Shown here: positions 1-9,787 of the stretch, piece after piece
Numbering within the stretch: position 1 is the stretch's first letter
Layout of the letters: the number at the start of each line of letters is the position of its first letter
Origin: Streptosporangium lutulentum
GTDB taxonomy: Bacteria; Actinomycetota; Actinomycetes; Streptosporangiales; Streptosporangiaceae
Direction of reading: 5' to 3'
Assembly (NCBI RefSeq): GCF_030811455.1
Contig: NZ_JAUSQU010000001.1
Location: 1,922,001 to 1,986,000 of the forward strand
Length of the DNA stretch: 64,000 nucleotides
Notes under the pieces: generated by a model
The model's database searches: none
The model's input: only the letters and a program-made list of their open reading frames with translations
Told to the model about the DNA's origin: nothing
Position numbers and translations under genes: made by a program

Positions 1-576
1 GCGGTCGCGGACGCCGAGTTTGTCGTAGATGTGCAGCAGGTGGGTCTTGATGCTGGCCTCGCTGATGAAGAGTTTGGCGGCCGCCTGGCGATTGGAGGCT
101 CCGTCGGCGACGAGGGCGAGGACCTGGAGCTCGCGGTCGGTGAGGGCGGCCTTGACCGGTCTGCGCACCTGGCCCATCAGGCGGCCGGCGACGGAGGGGG
201 ACAGGACCGGCTCGCCCGCGGCGGCGGCGCGGACGGCGCGCAGGAGTTCGTCGGTGGGGGCGTCTTTGAGGAGGTAGCCGGTGGCGCCGGCTTCGATGGC
301 GGGCAGGACGTCGGAGTCGCCGTCGAAGGTGGTCAGGACGAGGGTCTTGATGTGGGGGTGGGAGTGGCGCAGGGCGGTGATGGCGGTGACGCCGTCCATT
401 TCGGGCATGCGCAGGTCCATGAGGACGAGGTCGACCTCGAGCGCGACGGCGCGGTCGATGCCCTCGCGGCCGTTGGCGGCTTCGCCGGCGACGTCGATGT
501 CGGGTTCGGCTTCGAAGGCGGCGCGCAGGCCGTCGCGGACGATGGGGTGGTCGTCGACGATGAGGAGGCGGATCAC
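1..576 (-). CDS. LuxR/NarL-family response regulator, C-terminus cut by window edge
   Basis: This is the DNA-binding partner of the adjoining histidine kinase. The minus strand reads an N-terminal receiver domain beginning VIRLLIVDDHP, with the phospho-acceptor Asp in LVLMDLRMPEMDG (about residue 54) and the conserved Lys in GYLLKDA (about residue 104). A NarL/LuxR helix-turn-helix follows from about residue 140 (LTDRELQVLALVADGASNRQ, then SIKTHLLHIYDKLGV). The reading frame is still open at base 1, so only the last 10-20 residues should be missing. The start is a GTG at 576-574 that shares GTGA with the kinase stop codon, which implies translational coupling. Family and partner are clear. 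Its target may be the ABC exporter just upstream, but that is inferred from position only. Confidence 0.93.
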   Translation of the reverse strand, partial: MIRLLIVDDHPIVRDGLRAAFEAEPDIDVAGEAANGREGIDRAVALEVDLVLMDLRMPEMDGVTAITALRHSHPHIKTLVLTTFDGDSDVLPAIEAGATGYLLKDAPTDELLRAVRAAAAGEPVLSPSVAGRLMGQVRRPVKAALTDRELQVLALVADGASNRQAAAKLFISEASIKTHLLHIYDKLGVRDR

Positions 577-1781
577 CGGGGGTTTCCTCGGAGCGCGGGG
601 ACGGTGGCGCTGACGGCGGTGCCCTCGCCGGGCGTGCTCTCGATTTCGAGGGAGCCGCCGACGCCGCGCAGGCGTTGTCTCATGCTGCTGAGGCCGAATC
701 CTTTGCCGTTGGGATTGTGGATGCCGGTGCCGTCGTCGCGGACGTCGAGGAGGACGACGGCGTCGGTGTAGGAGAGGGTGAGGCCGGCGCGGGTGGCGCC
801 CGCGTGTTTGGCGACGTTGGCGAGGGCCTCCTGGGCGACACGGAAGAGGGTGACCTCGATGGCGGGGCTGAGGGGGACGCGGTCGCCGGTCACCTCGACG
901 TGGAGGTCGACGCCGGTGGTCTGGGTCCAGTTGCGGGCCAGGGTGGTCATGGCCTCGGGGAGGTGGGCGTCCTCGAGCTGGTGGGGCTGGAGGGCGGCGA
1001 CGGAGCGGCGGGCTTCGGTGAGGCTGTCCTGGGCGAGGTCGAGCGCGAGTTCGAGGTGGGTGTCGGAGTCCTCGACGCGTTGGGCGGCGCGTAACTGGGT
1101 GATGATGCCGGTGAGGCCCTGGGCGAGGGTGTCGTGGATCTCGCGTGCCATGCGCTGGCGTTCGTCGAGGATGCCGGCCTGGTGGGCCTGGGTGAGGAGC
1201 TGGGCGTGGAGGTCGGCGTTCTCCTCCAGGGCGGTCTGAAGGTCGCTGACCGCTTTCTGGTATTTGCGCTGCCGCTCCTCGATCCTGATGCCCGCGATGC
1301 AGCCGCCGCCGATGGCGACGGTCTGCACGGCGATGATCGCCAGGTGGAAGGCGATGAGCTGGATGGTGGCCTGGGTCCAGTCGAGCGTCGAGCCGTACAG
1401 GACGAAGGAGGTGGCGGCGACGGCGGCGAAGGTCCACCTGGAGGGAGCGAAGTTGGCGGCGATGAAGAAGCCGGAGATGCAGTAGATGACGAAGATGGGG
1501 TCGTGGAAGGTCAGCAGCGCGGTGGTGGCCAGGAGGCCGACGAAGTGAACGGTGACGGCGACCCTCCGCCGGCGTACGGCGGCGGGGAGGAGGACGTGGG
1601 CGCCGAGAATCCAGGCGAGGGCCAGGGCGGTGAGCACGAGGGTGCGGGGGATCTTGCCCTCGGGCTGGTCGGGTGAGGCCAGGCTGATGACGAGGGAGGC
1701 GGCGAGGGTGATGTAGGGGACGATCTCGACGACGTGCCCGAAGCGTCGCTCCCAGGTGGAAGGGGGGAAGGGGTCGTTCAT
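573..1781 (-). CDS. Sensor histidine kinase, HisKA_3 (NarL-type) family
   Basis: A 402-residue membrane sensor kinase. The N-terminal half (about residues 15-165) holds roughly five hydrophobic segments and no large extracytoplasmic loop, as in DesK-like kinases that sense the membrane. A coiled stretch (165-205) leads into the HisKA_3 dimerisation domain with phospho-acceptor His216 in MAREIHDTLAQGL. The C-terminal ATPase shows an N-box (AQEALANVAKHA) and a G-box (GKGFGLSSMRQRL). It ends in a 4-bp overlap with the response regulator and lies 36 bp downstream of an exporter operon. Kinases in this position in actinomycetes often control the neighbouring ABC exporter, but the signal is unknown. 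Confidence 0.95.
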   Translation of the reverse strand: MNDPFPPSTWERRFGHVVEIVPYITLAASLVISLASPDQPEGKIPRTLVLTALALAWILGAHVLLPAAVRRRRVAVTVHFVGLLATTALLTFHDPIFVIYCISGFFIAANFAPSRWTFAAVAATSFVLYGSTLDWTQATIQLIAFHLAIIAVQTVAIGGGCIAGIRIEERQRKYQKAVSDLQTALEENADLHAQLLTQAHQAGILDERQRMAREIHDTLAQGLTGIITQLRAAQRVEDSDTHLELALDLAQDSLTEARRSVAALQPHQLEDAHLPEAMTTLARNWTQTTGVDLHVEVTGDRVPLSPAIEVTLFRVAQEALANVAKHAGATRAGLTLSYTDAVVLLDVRDDGTGIHNPNGKGFGLSSMRQRLRGVGGSLEIESTPGEGTAVSATVPALRGNPR

Positions 1782-1817
1782 CCGGGGGGTGCCCCTCCTC
1801 TCGGGTACGAATGGGTT

Positions 1818-3622
1818 TCACCCGGTGGTGGCCGACGAGGACGAGCTTAGGCGCATGGGGATCAAGATGGCGTAGCCGTACATCAGCAGTCCTAGAGCGA
1901 TCATGAAGATGATGGTGGGCCACTGCCAGATCGGCGGGAGATGAAGGGCGAGGAACCATACGCGCTCCTCGATGCCGAAGATCTTCATGACCATGGGCAC
2001 GAGTCCCTGGGGGAACAGGGGAAGCCAGGCGATGGTGTAGCTGATCATGACGCCGATGCGGTGGTGGATGGGGAGGTCCGCGGTGGTGGGTTTGTCGGCC
2101 TGGGGCGCCGGGCCGTGCTTCATGAGGTTGAGCAGCTCGATCCCGTGGCTCTCGAGCCTGCGGTAGGCGATCCTGCCGAGCCCCCAGGCGCTGAGGACGC
2201 CGGTCAGCACACCGGTGGCGATGCCGGCCCAGGGGTTGAGGAGAATGGCGCCGGCCGCGGGCAGGGCGATGGCGGGGACCGCGACGAGCACGAGCCAGGC
2301 GAGGCTGGTTTCGGCGGTTTCGTCGGCGCCGGTGCTGAGCGGGTTGCCGCCGCGTTTGTGAGGGTCGGTGCCGGGGACGAGCGAGGTGACGGCGAGCAGG
2401 ACGATGATCCCGGCGCCGCCGCCGAGGAGGGCGGGGAGCAGACCGAGTACCCACGGCCAGGCCCAGGTCTCGCCGCTGACGAGGGTGCCGGCCAGGGTGA
2501 GGACGACGGCGGCCGGGCCGATGATGAGGAGCCAGGCCAGCTGGCGGCCGCGGACGTCGGCGCGTTCCGCACCGGGGGTCATGAGGGTGAGCCAGAGAGC
2601 GGTCCCGTCGGCGCCGTAGAGGTTGGCCGAGGACGCGGCGGCCATGACGATCGCGATGAGTCCCGTGAAGGGGACCATGATCCAAGCGTCGATGGTGACG
2701 AGCAGGAGAGGGGTGACGACGGCGTAGGAGAAGGCGAGGGCAAGGAGCTGGATGCGGACGAGATCGCGCCACCAGACACGCAGTTCCTTGGCGGCGGTGA
2801 CGCGGGCGCCGCTGGTGGTGGGGAAGGGGCGGGGCGCGCCGCGGCGGGGCGGCACACCGCCGCGTGCGGCCGAGACGACGCGCCGCGACAGCAGGCCTGC
2901 CCAAGCAGCCAGGAGAAGGGCGATCACACCGGCGTTGGCGGCGAGGACGGCGAGGGCGAGAAGCCAGGGGGCTTCGATGGCGGCCACGCCCCATCCGGAG
3001 GGCAGGGCGCGGACGAGGACCTCAGACCAGGCGGTGGTGTCGGCGCCGCCCAGAGCCACGATGGGTGCCCAGCCGTTGCTGCACAGGGCGATGGCGGTGC
3101 CGATCACGATGCCGACGGCGGCCGCGGTGGCGCGGGATCTGACGAACAGGCCGATGAGCGCCACGATGACGCGGGAGATCATCACCATGGTGACGAGCGT
3201 GGTCACGGCCGCTGCCAGGCCGATGAGCACTCCGGCCGGACCGAAACGCCAGCCGTACACGGGCAGGGACAGCAGGGCGATGAGATTGACCGCGGGTGCG
3301 GGGCCGGCGAAGGCTCCGGCGAGCAGTGCCGTGGCGATCCGGCCTGGCGTGGCCGGGAGCATGGAGAAGTATTCGGGGCGGAGGGCCTCGTTGCCGCCCC
3401 CGACGAAGATGGGGCCGAAGATCCAGCCGGAGAGCCACGCGGCCAGGGTGAGGGGCAGGTAGGCGGGCCACAGGACGGCGACGGCGATCGTTCCGAAGGC
3501 CAGGATCAGCCCGGCCGAGACGCCGATGTAGAGGTTGGAGGCGTTGTCGCCGCGCAGGGAGTTGCGCATGAGCGTCAGCCGCATGCGGATCATGTGCTGT
3601 GCCAGGTCGGCCGGGCCGGGGG

Positions 3623-3638
<16 letters not shown>
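1818..3638 (-). CDS. ABC-2-type exporter, large membrane permease
   Basis: A 606-residue, strongly hydrophobic protein with about 10-12 predicted membrane segments in two halves, separated by a polar stretch near residues 255-280 that is rich in Arg and Pro. It ends in a Ser-rich tail. It overlaps the end of the ATPase gene by 16 bp, so the two are almost certainly translated together and form one transporter. No substrate-specific motif is visible. The pairing with a single ATPase of the drug/lantibiotic-export type and the two-component system downstream point to export of a toxic or membrane-active compound, or to membrane-stress response. That role is inference. Confidence 0.85.
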
Positions 3639-4390
<752 letters not shown>

Positions 4391-4452
4391 GTCTTGAGCA
4401 TCGCGGGGGGGCGGGGGTGGCGGATCGTCCGGGCGGGGAGCGGGACGGTGGA

Positions 4453-4484
4453 TTCCGGCATCAACCGATCGGTTGATGCCGGAA
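4453..4484. promoter_or_regulatory. Perfect 32-bp palindrome between lacI and ABC ATPase genes
   Basis: The half-site is TTCCGGCATCAACCGA and the other half is its exact reverse complement, with no spacer. It starts 17 bp past the lacI stop codon and ends 63 bp before the ATPase ATG, both genes being on the minus strand. It could be an operator of a TetR-like or other dimeric regulator (core CAACCGATCGGTTG), or a stem for factor-independent termination. No U-run follows, which favours an operator. Confidence 0.6.
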
Positions 4485-4500
4485 GATCGGCGGACGGTGG

Positions 4501-5574
4501 TCAGCGCCCCCGTGGAGGGGCGGTGGACTGCCGGTTCACCAGGGTGAGCGGCAGCAGGACGGACCGGGCCGGCCGGTTCGGGGCCCGCAAGCGCTCCAGG
4601 AGCAGGTGCGCGGCCTCGGCCCCGACCTCGTAGTGGGGGATGCGCACCGTCGTGAGCGGAGGGCTCAGCTTGTCGACGAAGGGCATGTCGTTGAAGCCGA
4701 CCACGGAGACGTCGCCCGGGCACGACAGCCCGCGCTCCGCCAGGGCGTCGTAGCAGCCGAGCGCGAGGAGGTCGTTGCCCGCCAGGACGGCGGTGAACTC
4801 GACCCCGTCGTCGAGGAGCTCGGCGACCGCCTTCGCGCCGGCGGTCTCGGCCCACGCGGAGCAGAGCTTCAGGCGCGACGGGGAGTTCTCCAGCCCGTGG
4901 TCCTCCAGCGCCTGCCGGAAGGCGCGCAGGCGGTTCACCCCGGTGGAGAGGTCCTGGGGACCGGCGAGGTGGACGATCTTCCGATGACCGAGTTCGACGA
5001 GATGGCGCATCGCCATCGCGACGCCTCCGGCGTCGTCACCCGTCACCGAGGGGATATCGGACAGGGCGAGCCTGCGGTTCACCAGGACGGTGGGGGTGCC
5101 GCCGGCGGCCAGCCGCTCGAGGAGCGGGTGATGGAGGCGCGCCGTCGCGAAGACGAAACCTTCGACGCTCCTGTTCTGGAGGGACTCGACGACGGCCGTC
5201 TCGCGGTCGGGGTCGTTGTCGGTGTTGACGATCCAGGCGTTGTACCCGACGCCGCCGAGCACGTCCTCGACGCCCCTGACGATCGGCGGGAACAGGGGGT
5301 TGGTGAGGTCGGGGATGACCAGGCCGATGCTTGAGGAACGTGCCGTCTTGAGGCTGCGGGCGATGGGGTTCGGCTGGTAGCCGAGCGAGTCCGCGACCCG
5401 GTGCACCCGCTGCGCCGTCTCGTCGTTGACCAGGTGGCGCGTCTCGGGATTCAGCGCGCGGGAGGCCGTCGCCGGGTGGACGCCCGCCTCGCCGGCCACG
5501 TCCTTGAGCGTCGGCCGCCGTGCCGCTGAGGCGGCCTGGACGCCGGGCTCGGTGGCGGGGGACGGAGGCGTCAC
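4501..5574 (-). CDS. LacI-family transcriptional regulator of the catabolic regulon
   Basis: A 357-residue repressor-type protein. The N-terminal LacI helix-turn-helix spans about residues 22-75 (TLKDVAGEAGVHPATASRAL), followed by the hinge (GYQPNPIARSLKTARSSSIG) and a periplasmic-binding-fold effector domain (IGLVIPDLTNPLFPPIVRGV onward). It starts with GTG at 5574, which overlaps the stop of the NMT1-like gene as GTGA, so the two proteins are made together. Two copies of the TGCAANCGATTGCA-type palindrome lie upstream of this operon and four more at other catabolic promoters, as expected for a self-regulating LacI protein. The assignment of these sites to this protein is inferred from motif type and position. 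The effector is unknown. Confidence 0.95.
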   Translation of the reverse strand: MTPPSPATEPGVQAASAARRPTLKDVAGEAGVHPATASRALNPETRHLVNDETAQRVHRVADSLGYQPNPIARSLKTARSSSIGLVIPDLTNPLFPPIVRGVEDVLGGVGYNAWIVNTDNDPDRETAVVESLQNRSVEGFVFATARLHHPLLERLAAGGTPTVLVNRRLALSDIPSVTGDDAGGVAMAMRHLVELGHRKIVHLAGPQDLSTGVNRLRAFRQALEDHGLENSPSRLKLCSAWAETAGAKAVAELLDDGVEFTAVLAGNDLLALGCYDALAERGLSCPGDVSVVGFNDMPFVDKLSPPLTTVRIPHYEVGAEAAHLLLERLRAPNRPARSVLLPLTLVNRQSTAPPRGR

Positions 5575-6485
5575 GGCGCGGCTCCCGGCAGGAAGCGCTC
5601 GTCCAGGAGCCCGGTGTCGCGCAGCAGGGCGCCGGCGAGGTCGGCCGAGCCGGCGTGGTGGCGCGTCCGCAGTGTCACCAGCGTGTCAAGCGACTCCCGG
5701 TCCACGCGGCCGCCGGCGACGAGTCCCTCCTCGGGGTCGGCGAGCAGCTCGACGTACCGCCGGACGTCGTCGTCGCCCAGCTTCAGGAGCCGCGCGGTGA
5801 CCGACGACGCGAGTTCGTGGAGGCGCCCGGCGGCCAGCTGTCCCGCGGTGTCCACGATGACGCGGGTCAGCGCCGCGAGCGACTCCTCCTCGTGCCCCCC
5901 GGCGCTCGCGAGGACCGTCGCGACGTACGGGCCGAGCTCTCTGGCACGCGAGAGCCTGTGGCAGCCGGCCCCCTCGGCGCGAAGGTCGTTCCCCGCGTTG
6001 AGCACGGTCACCGCGCACCGCCCCTCGGCCAGCGCCTCGGCGCGCCGGGGGGTCGATCCGAGCGCGGTGATCTCGCAGTCGATCCCCGCCTTGACGCCCT
6101 GCCGCGCGAGCAGCTCGTAGGCCACGAAGGCGAAGCCCGAGGTGGGGACGTCGACGGCGAGGACACCCCCGCGCAGCGAGTCGACGTCCTTCACCCCGGG
6201 GGCGGTGAACAGCGACAACCCGAGGCCGCGGTCGACGGCGGCGAGAATCCTCAGGTCGGCGGTGCTTCTGAGGGGGTTGTCCGCGACGAACCGGTAGGCT
6301 AGGACGTTGTCCGGGCTGGTGATGGCCGCGTCGAGCTCGCCTGCGAGCAACGCGGCGAACTGCTCGGGGGAGCTGCGTGCGGGCACCTGGGTGATCGCGA
6401 GCCCGGCTGCGTCGAGTGCTCCGGTCGCCGCGGCGACGCCGAGCACCACGGATGGGCTGAACGTGCCGATCCGCAACGTACGCAT
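5571..6485 (-). CDS. NMT1/THI5-like type 2 binding-fold protein without signal peptide
   Basis: A 304-residue protein with the fold of ABC-importer substrate-binding proteins of the nitrate/taurine/NMT1 type: MRTLRIGTFSPSVVLG at the start, the DAAITSPDN segment near residue 55, and the hinge-region VDVPTSGFAFVAYELL. It lacks any secretion signal or lipobox, so it should stay in the cytoplasm. The ATG at 6485 is chosen because GAGGAGG lies just upstream; the longer frame would run back through the operator DNA. It is the first gene of the lacI operon, with a GTGA overlap. The real binding protein of the transporter is the lipoprotein at 8656. This one may instead present the ligand to the regulator or be an enzyme on the same fold. 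Confidence 0.8.
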   Translation of the reverse strand: MRTLRIGTFSPSVVLGVAAATGALDAAGLAITQVPARSSPEQFAALLAGELDAAITSPDNVLAYRFVADNPLRSTADLRILAAVDRGLGLSLFTAPGVKDVDSLRGGVLAVDVPTSGFAFVAYELLARQGVKAGIDCEITALGSTPRRAEALAEGRCAVTVLNAGNDLRAEGAGCHRLSRARELGPYVATVLASAGGHEEESLAALTRVIVDTAGQLAAGRLHELASSVTARLLKLGDDDVRRYVELLADPEEGLVAGGRVDRESLDTLVTLRTRHHAGSADLAGALLRDTGLLDERFLPGAAP

Positions 6486-6512
6486 GGTCCACCTCCTCTG
6501 GTGACAGGATAG

Positions 6513-6526
6513 AGCAAACGATTGCT
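6513..6526. promoter_or_regulatory. LacI-type operator A (lacI operon, proximal)
   Basis: AGCAAACGATTGCT, a near-perfect palindrome with a central CG. It lies 27 bp upstream of the ATG of the NMT1-like gene, a position where a bound repressor would block transcription of its own operon. It matches five other sites in the window at most positions. Confidence 0.8.
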
Positions 6527-6581
6527 GCGCAAGGATACGCGGCGCCGGGCGAATGAGGTCCATTCGCTTTCGGCTTTCGCA

Positions 6582-6595
6582 TGCAATCGATTGCG
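6582..6595. promoter_or_regulatory. LacI-type operator B (lacI operon, distal)
   Basis: TGCAATCGATTGCG, an almost perfect palindrome around ATCGAT. It is 69 bp centre to centre from operator A. I see no good leftward promoter hexamers next to it. Confidence 0.8.
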
Positions 6596-6768
6596 TCATC
6601 ATGCGGGCAGCTCGGGGCAGCCGGCCCGCGAGGTCTAAAGATCACGAATATGAATGATCGTCGGGTTTGAAAGCCCTTCATTTTTGAGATCCGGGATCCG
6701 GAGGCACCGGGCGGCGGAGTCGGCGGGCGAGAAGTTGTTGACGCCGTCGTAATCCTTAGGTAACGTGC

Positions 6769-6782
6769 CGCAAACGATTGCA
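6769..6782. promoter_or_regulatory. LacI-type operator C (ABC importer operon)
   Basis: CGCAAACGATTGCA begins 2 bp downstream of a -10 hexamer TAACGT. That hexamer is 17 bp from the -35 TTGACG at 6738-6743. A repressor here would cover the transcription start of the importer operon. Confidence 0.82.
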
Positions 6783-6852
6783 GTGTGAATCGCGTCACAG
6801 CCCGTTCGCGCCGGCACGCAAGCGCCGCGCACTGGTTGAGCAAGGAGCTGAA

Positions 6853-7743
6853 ATGGTGCACGTCGGGTCTCGCCAGACCGAACGTCCGGCCAAGGAGCAC
6901 GCGAGTACCGTCGGATCCACGCTGATCGAGGCGACTGAGGTCAGTGCGGGATACGACAACCAGCGCGAACGCACGCGACTGATCGCGCTGCGCGACATCT
7001 CCCTCACGGTGACGCAGGGTGAGTTCCTGGCCATCGTCGGTCCGTCGGGGTGCGGCAAGACCACCCTGATCAACATGATCGCCGGATTCGTCAAACCCAT
7101 CTCCGGCTCGGTCAAGGTGCGAGGCGTGGAGGTCGGCGGTCCCGGGGCCGACCGCGCGATGGTGTTCCAGGACTACGCCCTGCTGCCGTGGCGAACCGTC
7201 GAACGCAACGTGGAGTTCGCGATCGAGAACCGGCGAGGACACGTCCCCAAGCCCGAACGGCGGCGCCGCATCGCCGACGCCCTGAAGCTGGTGGGGCTGG
7301 CCGGATTCGAGAAGTCCTACCCGCACGAGCTCTCCGGCGGCATGCGCCAGCGGGTCGGCATCGCCAGGGCGCTCGTCGGCGAGCCCGAGATCCTGCTGAT
7401 GGACGAACCGTTCGGCGCCGTCGACGCCATGACGCGCGAGGCCATGCAGGCCGAGCTGGAGAAGATCATCGCCGAGACGCGGCAGACCGTCGTGTTCATC
7501 ACCCACTCGATCGACGAGGCCATCACGCTCGGCGACCGCATCGTCGTGGTGTCCAACCGCCCCGGAACGATCCGGGAGATCATCGACGTCGACCTGCCGC
7601 GCCCCCGGTTCGACGAGCGCAACGACATCAAGCGATCGGCCAGGTTCGGCGAGATCCGCAGCCATCTCTGGCAGCTTCTCGCGGACGAGGCGCTCGGCGC
7701 CAAATCGGGATCCGTCGCGCAGCAGGAGGTCGAGACCCGATGA
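6853..7743 (+). CDS. ABC importer ATPase, nitrate/sulfonate/taurine (SsuB/TauB) type
   Basis: A 296-residue ATPase that drives uptake through the permease encoded next. It shows Walker [12 protein letters not shown]-loop [10 protein letters not shown], signature [12 protein letters not shown], Walker [13 protein letters not shown] and the switch His in [11 protein letters not shown]. These variants ([18 protein letters not shown]) are those of the NitT/TauT family. The ATG at 6853 is preferred because AAGGAGCTG lies 5 bp upstream; the frame is open further upstream only across the promoter. The stop overlaps the permease start (ATGA). Operator C controls the promoter. The substrate is probably the compound catabolised by the other operator-linked genes. 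Confidence 0.95.
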   Translation: MVHVGSRQTERPAKEHASTVGSTLIEATEVSAGYDNQRERTRLIALRDISLTVTQGEFLAIVGPSGCGKTTLINMIAGFVKPISGSVKVRGVEVGGPGADRAMVFQDYALLPWRTVERNVEFAIENRRGHVPKPERRRRIADALKLVGLAGFEKSYPHELSGGMRQRVGIARALVGEPEILLMDEPFGAVDAMTREAMQAELEKIIAETRQTVVFITHSIDEAITLGDRIVVVSNRPGTIREIIDVDLPRPRFDERNDIKRSARFGEIRSHLWQLLADEALGAKSGSVAQQEVETR

Positions 7744-8579
7744 CGCACGCCGTTCCGGCCGGGCAGAGCACCCGGGGCACCGCCCAGATCGAGACGATCG
7801 CCGTCAACAGGTACGCGCGGTTCAGGAGCACGGCGATCACGATCGTCAACCTGTCGGTGTTCTTCCTGATCTGGGAACTCGTCGCGCGTGCCGAGCTGAT
7901 CAACGCCCTGTTCTTCCCCAGGGCGTCGGCCATGTTCGAAGCCATCTACACCGGGTTCGCCGACGGAACGATCTGGCCCGAGCTGTCGCACAGCATCTCG
8001 AACTTCCTGATCGGGCTGGCCATCTCCATCGCCATCGGCATCCCCGTCGGCCTTCTGATGGGGGCGAGCAAGGTCGCGGACCTCATCCTGAGCCCCTATG
8101 TCTGGGCGATGGCGTCGCTGCCCAGGGTCGCCCTGATCCCGTTGCTGATCCTCATCATGGGATTCGACAACTCGATGCAGCTGACCATCATCGTCCTCTC
8201 GGCCGTCTTCCCGATCATGGTCAACTGCATGGCCGGCGTGAAGACCGTCGACCCCTCGCTGCTGCGCGCCGGGCGGGTGTTCGGGACCAGCCGCCTGCAG
8301 ACGTATTCCAAGATCATCTTTCCGTTCACGCTGCCGTTCGTGATCTCGGGCGTGAACCAGGGGATCGCTCGAGGCCTCGTCGGGATGCTGATCGGCGAGC
8401 TTCTCGGCGGCGGCGGCAACGGCCTCGGCTTCCTGCTCGACCGGGCCGGCGACCAGTTCGACGCGCCGATGCTGTACGCGGTCCTGATCCTCCTCGCCAT
8501 CATGTCCGTCGGTCTCATCCAGTCCATGCGCTGGCTGGAGCAACGCGCCGCGCCGTGGCGGGACACCTCGCGCGCGTGA
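7740..8579 (+). CDS. ABC importer permease, SsuC/TauC type
   Basis: A 279-residue inner-membrane protein with about six membrane segments and the binding-protein-dependent transport fold. The segment [20 protein letters not shown] (about residues 180-199) is the EAA-like loop that docks with the ATPase. The ATG at 7740 overlaps the ATPase stop codon by 4 bp, so translation is coupled. A long upstream extension of the frame is only the antisense-like reading of the ATPase gene. Together with the flanking ATPase and lipoprotein it makes a complete importer. Confidence 0.95.
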   Translation: MTHAVPAGQSTRGTAQIETIAVNRYARFRSTAITIVNLSVFFLIWELVARAELINALFFPRASAMFEAIYTGFADGTIWPELSHSISNFLIGLAISIAIGIPVGLLMGASKVADLILSPYVWAMASLPRVALIPLLILIMGFDNSMQLTIIVLSAVFPIMVNCMAGVKTVDPSLLRAGRVFGTSRLQTYSKIIFPFTLPFVISGVNQGIARGLVGMLIGELLGGGGNGLGFLLDRAGDQFDAPMLYAVLILLAIMSVGLIQSMRWLEQRAAPWRDTSRA

Positions 8580-8655
8580 CCACGTCCTCGGATTCCTCGA
8601 CGATGTCGCCCCCCTCGACCCAGATCTCGCCACAGGCAGAGCAGGAGTCAAGCTC

Positions 8656-9783
8656 ATGAACGGATTCACCCGGTGCCTCGGAACGATCGGCGTGTCACTC
8701 CTCTTCGCGGGCTCGCTGGCCGGATGCGGTGGCTCCGGCGACAGCGCCGGCACCGCCGCCGGCGGCGGTGCCGGCAACGCGCCCATGGACGCCGTCAAGG
8801 CCAACGTGCCCAAGAGCGAGACCGACGTCAGCGGGACGATCGACAAGAGCAAGGTCAAGAAGAGCCTCGTGGTCGGGGTGGACAACCCGTACTACCTCTT
8901 CCACCACGACATCGAGGTCGCGCTCGTCAAGGGCTACTTCAAGGAGTTCGGCATCGACTCCGTCGAGATCAAGACGATCGAGGACCCGCTGCCGCCGCTC
9001 ATCGGCGGCTCGCTCGACCTGGCCCTGTACGACACCGACACGGCGATCACCGCGGCCAAGAAGAGCGGCCAGGGCCTGCGGTTCCTCTCGGTCTACCTCG
9101 GTGGCGAGGCGAACATCCTGGGGGTGGGCAAGGGGATCACCTCGGGGGCCGACCTGAAGGGCAAGACCATCACCGGCGGCCAGTTCGGCAGCCGCAACGA
9201 CGCGATCATCCGTCAGCTGCTCCGGGACAACGGCGTCGAACCCGACAGGGACGTCAAGATCGTCAGCACCGGCGGCCAGTCGAACGAGCGGCTGCAGTCG
9301 GTGATCGCCGGCACCGTCGACGGCGCCAGCATCCAGTTGCGCCACCGCACGGTGCTGGAGAAGGCGGGCGGCAAGGTCCTGTTCCAGGAGACCCGCGAAG
9401 TGCCGCAGAGCGGCTGGTCGGCGAACAAACTCCTCCAGGAGAGCCCCGAAACCGTGACCGCGTTCCTCGCCGCCACCCTGAAGGCGCGTCAGTTCATCAC
9501 CGACCAGGCCAACAAGGACGAAGTGCTCACCATCATGCGCGACAGGAAGTTCGACATCCCGGCCGAGTACGCGGACGCGTACGGGGCGGAGAACGCGCCG
9601 GACTACCACGTGAGCGACGGCGGATTCAAGCCGGCGGACATGGACAAGTTCATCGGTGACCAGATCGCCTACAAGACGGTGCCCGAGGGGACGGACTGGC
9701 GCGAGTTCACCTACCTCCTCCCGCTCTGGCGCGCGCAGAAGGCTCTGGGCCTTCCGCTCAACCCCGCGCTCGCGGACATGTGA
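8656..9783 (+). CDS. ABC importer substrate-binding lipoprotein (NMT1/SsuA-like)
   Basis: A 375-residue lipoprotein that captures the substrate outside the membrane. The first 25 residues are a signal peptide ending in the lipobox LAGC, followed by a Gly/Ser/Ala-rich linker. The mature part has the NMT1-like fold: YYLFHHDIEVALVKGYFKEF, LYDTDTAITAAKKSG, and a GKTITGGQFGSRNDAII loop of the kind that lines the ligand cleft. AGGAG lies 8 bp upstream of the ATG. It sits 76 bp after the permease in the same operon. The family imports sulfonates, nitrate, riboflavin or pyrimidine precursors, aromatic acids and other small molecules, so the ligand cannot be assigned by family. Confidence 0.93.
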   Translation: MNGFTRCLGTIGVSLLFAGSLAGCGGSGDSAGTAAGGGAGNAPMDAVKANVPKSETDVSGTIDKSKVKKSLVVGVDNPYYLFHHDIEVALVKGYFKEFGIDSVEIKTIEDPLPPLIGGSLDLALYDTDTAITAAKKSGQGLRFLSVYLGGEANILGVGKGITSGADLKGKTITGGQFGSRNDAIIRQLLRDNGVEPDRDVKIVSTGGQSNERLQSVIAGTVDGASIQLRHRTVLEKAGGKVLFQETREVPQSGWSANKLLQESPETVTAFLAATLKARQFITDQANKDEVLTIMRDRKFDIPAEYADAYGAENAPDYHVSDGGFKPADMDKFIGDQIAYKTVPEGTDWREFTYLLPLWRAQKALGLPLNPALADM

Positions 9784-9787
9784 CCCG

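Larger units (their letters stand above)
6486..6852. promoter_or_regulatory. Divergent control region of the lacI operon and the ABC importer operon
   Basis: This 367-bp gap has no gene. It holds three copies of the same palindrome (6513-6526, 6582-6595, 6769-6782), the Shine-Dalgarno GAGGAGG for the leftward operon and AAGGAGCTG for the rightward one. Operator centres are 69 bp and 187 bp apart, which would allow repression loops. A rightward promoter TTGACG (6738-6743), 17 bp, TAACGT (6761-6766) precedes the third operator. Confidence 0.75.

Noticed and set aside
6660-6720. Possible small RNA or attenuator (GATCCGGGATCCGG region)
   Set aside because: The repeats are short and no stable hairpin with a U-run is visible.
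5686-7665. A 659-residue minus-strand frame across the divergent control region
   Set aside because: It overlaps two well-supported genes and the operators, and its composition is anti-coding.
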